In this document: positions 34,143-39,260 of the stretch, piece after piece | Layout of the letters: each line of letters begins with the position of its first letter | How positions within the stretch are numbered: the stretch's first letter is position 1 | Assembly: GCA_022769085.1 (NCBI GenBank) | Contig: JALEKO010000001.1 | Coordinates: 85,135-124,394, forward strand | DNA: 39,260 nucleotides | Direction of reading: 5' to 3' | Source of the DNA: Peptoniphilaceae bacterium | Lineage (GTDB): Bacteria > Bacillota > Clostridia > Tissierellales > Peptoniphilaceae | Made by a program: the position numbers and the translations under genes | The notes under the pieces: generated by a model | Seen by the model: the letters and a program-made list of their open reading frames with translations, nothing else | What the model was told of the DNA's origin: nothing | Database searches by the model: none

Positions 34143-35314
34143 AAAAATTTGTAACATCTGAAGCTGTAACGGAAGGACACCCTGATAAAGTTTGTGATCA
34201 GATTTCAGATTCTATTTTAGATTGGATAATTGAAAGAGATAAAGATGCAAGAGTAGCATGTGAAACAATTTCAAGTTCAGGACTTGTTTTTGTTCTTGGA
34301 GAAATATCTACAAAAATATATGCTCCTATAGAAAAAATTGTAAGGGATACTATAAAAGATATAGGTTATAAAGACCCCGATTTGGGATTCGATTATAAAA
34401 ATGTAGCGGTTTTAACATCTATTTTAGAGCAATCTCCAGATATAGCAATGGGCGTTGATTCAGCATATGAATTTAAATCAACAGAAGATAAATATGACAA
34501 AATAGGTGCAGGAGACCAGGGGATGGTTTTTGGATATGCAACAGATGAAACTAGTCAAAGGCTTCCTCTTTCTGTAGTTTATTCACAAAAACTTGCAAAA
34601 AGACTTGCTAAAGTAAGAAAAGATGGAACACTTGATTATTTAAGGCCTGATGGAAAAACTCAAGTTACAGCAGAATATGAGGATAAAAAATTTAAAAGAG
34701 TCGATTCAATTGTAATAAGTGCACAACATAATGAAGAAGTTTCTCTTGAAAAAATAAAAGAAGATATAAAAAGAGAAGTAATTGATAAAGTAATAAAGAA
34801 AGAACATCTTGATGAAAATACAAAGATATATATTAATCCTACAGGAAAATTTGTAACAGGCGGTCCTAAAGGAGATGTTGGACTTACTGGAAGAAAAATT
34901 ATTGCAGATGCATATGGTGGATATTCAAAATCAGGTGGAGGTGCTTTTTCAGGAAAAGATCCAACAAAGGTAGATAGATCTGGGTCATATATGGCAAGAT
35001 ATGCTGCTAAAAATATGGTAGAAGCTGGTCTTTGTAAGGAATGTGAAATAGGGGTTTCATATGCCATTGGAGTTGCACAACCATTAAGTATATATGTTGA
35101 TTCAATGGGAAGTGGAATATATGATGATGAAAAATTGACAGAAATAGTAAAAAATAATTTTGATTTCAGACCAGCTGCAATTATTGATAAATTCGATTTG
35201 AAAAGACCAATTTATAGACAAACATCGAATTATGGACATTTTGGAAGAGATGATGTAGATCTTCCGTGGGAAAATACTGATTTTGCAAAAGAGTTAAAAG
35301 CTAAGGAGATTTAA
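34139..35314 (+). CDS. metK: S-adenosylmethionine synthetase
   Basis: Makes S-adenosylmethionine from methionine and ATP. All family blocks are seen: [18 protein letters not shown] (residues 10-27), [16 protein letters not shown] (about 122-137, the MetK signature), [20 protein letters not shown] (about 240-253), [19 protein letters not shown] (about 266-284) and the [11 protein letters not shown]-terminus. The 391-residue length is normal. AAAGGAGAA lies before the start; the gene overlaps ispF by four bases and shares one base (TAATG) with mreB. Confidence 0.97.
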   Translation: MKKFVTSEAVTEGHPDKVCDQISDSILDWIIERDKDARVACETISSSGLVFVLGEISTKIYAPIEKIVRDTIKDIGYKDPDLGFDYKNVAVLTSILEQSPDIAMGVDSAYEFKSTEDKYDKIGAGDQGMVFGYATDETSQRLPLSVVYSQKLAKRLAKVRKDGTLDYLRPDGKTQVTAEYEDKKFKRVDSIVISAQHNEEVSLEKIKEDIKREVIDKVIKKEHLDENTKIYINPTGKFVTGGPKGDVGLTGRKIIADAYGGYSKSGGGAFSGKDPTKVDRSGSYMARYAAKNMVEAGLCKECEIGVSYAIGVAQPLSIYVDSMGSGIYDDEKLTEIVKNNFDFRPAAIIDKFDLKRPIYRQTSNYGHFGRDDVDLPWENTDFAKELKAKEI

Positions 35315-36360
35315 TGGCAACATTTAGAAAAAAAATTGCTATAGACCTTGGAACTGCATCAGTTCTTGTTTATTATAAAAACAGGGTTATTTTGCAAGAA
35401 CCATCTGTAATTGCAATTGATAAAGTTTCAAAAAAAATTCTTGCTGTTGGAAGAGAAGCAAAAAAACTTTTAGGTAGAACTCCTGGAAATATTATCGCAA
35501 TGCGTCCTCTAAAAGACGGTGTGATTTCAGATTTCAGGGCAACAGAAGAAATGCTTAAATATTTTATAGAAAAGTCTGTTAAAAAGTCTCTTTTTAGCCC
35601 TGATGTATTAATATGCATTCCATCAAAAGCTACGCAAGTTGAAAAAAGAGCTGTAATTCAAGCATCACAGAATGCTGGGGCTCATCAAACTTATTTAATA
35701 GATGAACCACTTGCAGCAGCAATAGGTGCTGGAGTAGATATCTCTGATGCTGCAGGAAATCTTGTTATTGACATAGGTGGCGGAACTTGTGATATTGCAG
35801 TAATTTCAATGGGAAAAATTGTAGTGAGTGATAGCGTAGATATTGGTGGAGATATTTTTGATGATGATATTGTATCTTTTGTAAGAGAAAGATATGGAAT
35901 TTTAATTGGATATAGAAGTGCTGAAAAAATAAAAATAAGAGCATCAAGTGTTGATGAAAACGAAAGCATTGAAATAAGAGGAAGAGAAATGGATGATGGT
36001 CTTCCAATGCAAAAATATATTCCAATTGAAGAGATAGAAAATGCTTTAAAATATCATATAGATGAAATTATAAATGCATTAAGAAGAGTTTTAGAAGAAA
36101 CTCCGCCTGAAATTGCAGCGGATTTGTATGAAAGAGGAATAATACTTACTGGTGGAGCATCTCTTACAAGGTCTTTAAAACAAAGAATGGAAAGTAAAAT
36201 TCAAATCCCTGTAAAAATTGCCGAAAACCCGGTACAATGTGTTATTAAGGGCACAGGGAAGGCCTTGATATGGCTTGATAGTATGAATGAAGATCAAAAT
36301 GAAATTATCAAAGCACAACAACATGAATTAGAAAAAAGAGAAAGATTAAGGAGACGTTAA
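35314..36360 (+). CDS. mreB: MreB/Mbl-family actin-like protein
   Basis: Actin-like ATPase that guides lateral cell wall synthesis at the membrane. Actin-fold blocks are [16 protein letters not shown] (residues 6-21, phosphate 1), [10 protein letters not shown] (about 65-74), [14 protein letters not shown] (about 127-140), [16 protein letters not shown] (about 149-164, phosphate 2) and [14 protein letters not shown] (about 277-290, adenosine). The amphipathic N-terminal start (MATFRKK) is weak. The 348-residue length is slightly above the usual 335-345 because of a charged C-terminal tail. The AAGGAG ribosome binding site lies in the metK end, and stop/start overlaps join it to metK and gpmA. 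It may be the Mbl or MreBH paralogue; mreC/mreD are not adjacent. Confidence 0.93.
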   Translation: MATFRKKIAIDLGTASVLVYYKNRVILQEPSVIAIDKVSKKILAVGREAKKLLGRTPGNIIAMRPLKDGVISDFRATEEMLKYFIEKSVKKSLFSPDVLICIPSKATQVEKRAVIQASQNAGAHQTYLIDEPLAAAIGAGVDISDAAGNLVIDIGGGTCDIAVISMGKIVVSDSVDIGGDIFDDDIVSFVRERYGILIGYRSAEKIKIRASSVDENESIEIRGREMDDGLPMQKYIPIEEIENALKYHIDEIINALRRVLEETPPEIAADLYERGIILTGGASLTRSLKQRMESKIQIPVKIAENPVQCVIKGTGKALIWLDSMNEDQNEIIKAQQHELEKRERLRRR

Positions 36361-37049
36361 TGACAAAAACATTAGTATTCGTAAGACATGGACAAAGTGA
36401 ATGGAATTTAGCAAATTTATTTACAGGTTGGAAAGATGTTGATTTATCTGAAAAAGGTGTACAGGAAGCAATAGAAGCTGGTAAAAAAATAAAAGAAGCT
36501 GGAATTGAATTTGATGTTGCATATACTTCAGTTTTAAAAAGAGCAAATAAAACTTTAAATTATGTACTTGAATATTCAGATCAACTTCATGTTCCTGTTT
36601 ACAAGACATGGAGATTAAATGAAAGACATTATGGAGCTCTTCAGGGATTGAATAAAAAAGAAACAGCCGATAAATACGGAGAAGAACAAGTTCATATTTG
36701 GAGAAGGTCATATGACGTATTACCTCCTGCAATAGATGATGAAACATTTGAAGCTTTAGCAAGTGAACCAAAATATAAAACAGTTCCTAAAGATTTAATA
36801 CCAAGAGGAGAAAATTTAAAAACCACATTAGAAAGATGTCTTCCTTATTATGAAGATCACATTGCTAAAGACTTATTAGAAAATAAAACAGTTATAATTG
36901 CAGCTCACGGAAATAGCCTTCGTGCAATTGCAAAACATATAGAGAAAATTTCTGATGAAGATATTATGGATCTTGAAATTCCTACAGGTAAACCATTAGT
37001 ATATACATTAGATGACGATTTAAATGTAATTGAAAAGAAATATTTATAA
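36360..37049 (+). CDS. gpmA: 2,3-bisphosphoglycerate-dependent phosphoglycerate mutase
   Basis: Interconverts 3- and 2-phosphoglycerate in glycolysis. The phosphohistidine block is [19 protein letters not shown] with His10; the second catalytic histidine is His183 in [30 protein letters not shown] (about 91-110) and RRSYDVLPP are also diagnostic. Length 229 matches the short bacterial form. It starts with the ATG in TAATG shared with mreB, and AAGGAGA precedes it. It is the last gene of the operon, followed by an AT-rich terminator. Confidence 0.96.
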   Translation: MTKTLVFVRHGQSEWNLANLFTGWKDVDLSEKGVQEAIEAGKKIKEAGIEFDVAYTSVLKRANKTLNYVLEYSDQLHVPVYKTWRLNERHYGALQGLNKKETADKYGEEQVHIWRRSYDVLPPAIDDETFEALASEPKYKTVPKDLIPRGENLKTTLERCLPYYEDHIAKDLLENKTVIIAAHGNSLRAIAKHIEKISDEDIMDLEIPTGKPLVYTLDDDLNVIEKKYL

Positions 37050-37066
37050 TTAAAAAATATTTTTGA

Positions 37067-37114
37067 AACCACCATTAAAAGTTCAACGGATAAGCTTTTT
37101 AATGGTAGTTTTTT
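37067..37114 (+). terminator. Probable terminator after gpmA
   Basis: ACCATTAAAA pairs perfectly with TTTTAATGGT across a 16-base loop, with a T run after it. The stem is AT-rich, so termination may be partial. Confidence 0.65.
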
Positions 37115-37199
37115 ATTTTTATTATGTGAAAGGAACATTTTAATTATATATTAAAAATAAATAAATTTTTATAGTATAGTATAAAAACAAGGAGAATAT

Positions 37200-38192
37200 A
37201 TGGAAGAAAATAAAAATAGGAATATAAAAAAGCGGATAGCATTTGCTTTTTTTGTGATAATTGTTTTTGCATCAATTTTAGGTGAAAAAAATGAAGAAAG
37301 TAAAAATGAAGATGCCAAAAATTGGATTTATGATAATTTAGATTCATACATAAATTCTAAAGAAAATGTAATATCAGGAACAAATCCATCTCAAAAAATT
37401 TTGGTTGTAGATGTAAAAGGCACAATAGCTAGTAATAGTAACTATGAAGACTTTATGAAATATACAAAAAATGCATTAAACGATGATAGGATAAAAGCTC
37501 TAATACTTAGAGTAGATAGCCCTGGAGGAACGGTTTATGCATCAGAACAAATTTCAAAAAGAATAAAAAAAATAAAAAAAGCTCGTAATATTCCAGTATA
37601 TACAGTTATGGAGTCTATGGCTGCAAGTGGTGGATATTATATTTCAGCAGCTACAGATAAAATTTTTGCATCAAATGAAACATGGACAGGTTCAATAGGT
37701 GTAATAATGAGCACTTATAATTTTAAAGGTCTTTTTGAAAAATATGGAATAAAACAAGTTAATTTTACATCTGGAAAGTTAAAGGATATGTTGGCAAGTG
37801 GAAAAGAAATTTCAAAAGAAGATGAAGAAGTAGCTTTATCACTTGTAAATTCTGCATACGAAAGATTTGTGAAAGTTGTTAGCGAAGGAAGAAATATGAG
37901 TGAAAAAGATGTTAAAAAACTTGCTGACGGAAGAATATACGATGGATCTCAGGCTGTTAAAAATGGTTTGGTTGATGAAATCGGCGATTTTGACGATGCT
38001 GTTAATGAACTTACAGAAAGTTTAAATTTAGTAGATCCAACTGTTTTTGAATATTCAAATCCTTCAAATTATTTAACAGATCTATTTTCAAAAGTAGGAG
38101 AATTTAAAAATAATTCAGAATTATCGATATTGAATAACTTTTTTGAAAAAAGTAAAAAATCTCCACAAATAATGTATTATTATGGTGAATAA
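37200..38192 (+). CDS. sppA: Signal peptide peptidase SppA (S49 family)
   Basis: Membrane-bound serine/lysine protease that degrades signal peptides after secretion. A single N-terminal membrane segment (about residues 11-28) is followed by an external catalytic domain. Blocks: LRVDSPGGTVYASEQI (about 101-116), MESMAASGGYYISAA with nucleophile Ser143, TWTGSIGVI (about 162-170) and TSGKLKDMLASG with general-base Lys195; the Ser-Lys spacing of 52 equals that of the Bacillus enzyme. 330 residues fits the short Gram-positive form. AAGGAG precedes ATG. It overlaps or abuts the next gene. Confidence 0.94.
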   Translation: MEENKNRNIKKRIAFAFFVIIVFASILGEKNEESKNEDAKNWIYDNLDSYINSKENVISGTNPSQKILVVDVKGTIASNSNYEDFMKYTKNALNDDRIKALILRVDSPGGTVYASEQISKRIKKIKKARNIPVYTVMESMAASGGYYISAATDKIFASNETWTGSIGVIMSTYNFKGLFEKYGIKQVNFTSGKLKDMLASGKEISKEDEEVALSLVNSAYERFVKVVSEGRNMSEKDVKKLADGRIYDGSQAVKNGLVDEIGDFDDAVNELTESLNLVDPTVFEYSNPSNYLTDLFSKVGEFKNNSELSILNNFFEKSKKSPQIMYYYGE

Positions 38193-38193
38193 T

Positions 38194-38664
38194 ATGGAAA
38201 ATGTAAATAGAATGGATCTTCCAAAGTTTGTCTATGCAGGCTTTTTTATAAGGTGTTGTGCTTATATAATAGATATAATAATTGTAAAATGTATTTATAA
38301 TGTAATATTTTCTTTTGCAAATTCATTAGGAAATTCAAATATAATTTCTACTATTTTGTATAATTTAGTACTGCTTTTTTATTTTGCAGTAACATTAAAG
38401 TATACACATGGTCAGAGCGTAGGGAAAATTCTTTTTGGAATAAGGGTTATTTCTATAAAAGATGATGAATTATCATGGGACACTGTAATAACTCGTGAAA
38501 TTTTTTTACGATATATACAAAATAAAATATTTATTTTATATATGCTTTGTGCTTTTAATTCTCAAAAGCAAAACTTGGGTGATATGTTTTCAGATACAGT
38601 GGTTGTAAAGAATAGAGAATTTGATTACTTTTTGAAAAGTAAGAATAATGAAAATAATAAATAA
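38194..38664 (+). CDS. RDD-family membrane protein
   Basis: A membrane protein of 156 residues with three hydrophobic segments (about 14-38, 45-66 and a shorter one near 115). The family blocks are YAGFFIRCCAYIIDIIIV (RDD-like Arg and Asp at about residues 19 and 26) and the GQSVGKILFGIRVISI block (about 73-88). I begin at ATG 38194, five bases after GGTGA; the upstream in-frame ATG (38182) lies in the sppA end. RDD proteins are poorly understood; some relatives are ion antiporters. Linkage to sppA suggests joint expression. Confidence 0.82.
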   Translation: MENVNRMDLPKFVYAGFFIRCCAYIIDIIIVKCIYNVIFSFANSLGNSNIISTILYNLVLLFYFAVTLKYTHGQSVGKILFGIRVISIKDDELSWDTVITREIFLRYIQNKIFILYMLCAFNSQKQNLGDMFSDTVVVKNREFDYFLKSKNNENNK

Positions 38665-38778
38665 AATGATTTACAAATCTTAATAATAGTTAATTAAATG
38701 ATTTAAATTTTAAAAAAATAATTAAATTTTTTAAAATTTTGATTTTTGCATTTGAAAAAGCTTGAAATTTTCATTAAG

Positions 38779-38806
38779 TTGAATAGAATACTAATATATT
38801 TTATAT
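38779..38806 (+). promoter_or_regulatory. Putative promoter for the lipoprotein gene
   Basis: TTGAAT (38779-38784) and TTATAT (38801-38806) with a 16-base spacer, about 37 bases before the start. The hexamers are imperfect. Confidence 0.4.
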
Positions 38807-38842
38807 AAAAGAATTTAGTTTAACATATATAAGGAGAATATT

Positions 38843-39260
38843 ATGAAAAATAAATATATATTACTTACTATTTTAATGGCATCTATTTTGACAGCATGCA
38901 CTCCAAATGCTCAAAAAGAATCATCTAATGCTGAACTTAGACCATCTGTAGTATCATCAAATTCAGTTAGTGAAGAACCTTCTTCAGAAAAGAAAAAAGA
39001 TGAAGTTGCAGCTGATTTTGGCGGTGCAAAAGGAATAACAAAAAATGAGAGTGGAGAAGAAGATGATTTAGATAGCGAAGAAAAAACAAATTCACTCGGA
39101 ATAAAAATTGATGAAAATGCTCTAAAGAAGATGAGAGAATATCTTGTAGAATTTGGAAAATTTGATGAAGATTTTGCATCAACTCTTTCAGATGATGAAT
39201 TAAAAAAAGTATATGAAGAAGCTGTAAAACTTTCAGAAGATACAGGATATTGGGATATAA
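38843..39260 (+). CDS. Lipoprotein of unknown function, 3' part missing
   Basis: The reading frame starts at ATG after AAGGAGAAT and is open to the right edge (139 codons seen). Residues 1-17 are a lipoprotein signal ending SILTAC, then a Ser/Glu/Lys-rich linker to about residue 90. After that a helical part begins (LGIKIDENALKKMREYLVEF, then SDDELKKVYEEAVKL). I recognise no domain. The signal and linker make it a membrane-anchored surface protein; function cannot be given. Confidence 0.8.
   Translation, partial: MKNKYILLTILMASILTACTPNAQKESSNAELRPSVVSSNSVSEEPSSEKKKDEVAADFGGAKGITKNESGEEDDLDSEEKTNSLGIKIDENALKKMREYLVEFGKFDEDFASTLSDDELKKVYEEAVKLSEDTGYWDI

Overview
The window comes from a very AT-rich, low-GC Gram-positive bacterium. 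The evidence is strong purine-rich (AGGAGG-type) ribosome binding sites, a Gram-positive CpsB/C/D phosphoregulatory module, an LCP protein, a CarD-like regulator, a YacL-type PIN-TRAM protein and a TPP-riboswitch-controlled ThiT. The gene mix (rubrerythrin, M20 amidohydrolase, rhomboid, small genome-style operons) fits an anaerobic coccus of the Tissierellia/Peptoniphilaceae type such as Parvimonas. That genus guess is an inference and cannot be fixed from this sequence alone.

Layout. Positions 1-3100 carry a sugar-type ABC ATPase (partial, minus strand), a glycerate kinase and an unlipidated family-1 solute-binding protein, followed by a rhomboid protease (3203-3856). A 440-base AT-rich gap with an (AT)8 tract leads into an approximately 18.8 kb plus-strand surface-polymer operon (4299-23141), closed by a strong bidirectional terminator. 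On the other side lie a convergent secreted two-repeat FMN-binding-like protein, rubrerythrin, an amidohydrolase/MFS pair, nagB plus an O6-alkylguanine-DNA alkyltransferase, and a TPP-riboswitch/ThiT unit on the minus strand. A housekeeping run follows: lipid kinase, CarD-like regulator, PIN-TRAM protein, ispD, ispF, metK, mreB, gpmA. The window ends with sppA, an RDD membrane protein and the start of a lipoprotein gene.

The surface-polymer operon is the notable part. It starts with a standard Wzx/Wzy control module (chain-length protein, BY-kinase, PHP phosphatase, SH3 lipoprotein, LCP attachment enzyme). It continues with a PglF/PglE/PglC-like trio predicted to make a UDP-4-amino-4,6-dideoxy sugar and load it on undecaprenyl phosphate. 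I see no ordinary GT-A or GT-B glycosyltransferase after that. In the usual glycosyltransferase position there is a GNAT/ACC-deaminase-like fusion, a CarB-like ATP-grasp, two 'sugar-transfer-associated' ATP-grasp enzymes, an opine dehydrogenase and a threonine-aldolase-like PLP enzyme. These are followed by Wzy, Wzx and a CapA-type protein. My reading, as inference, is a lipid-linked amino sugar decorated or extended with amino acids or an opine through amide bonds before export and polymerisation.

I saw no tRNA, rRNA, CRISPR array, insertion sequence or phage gene in the window.
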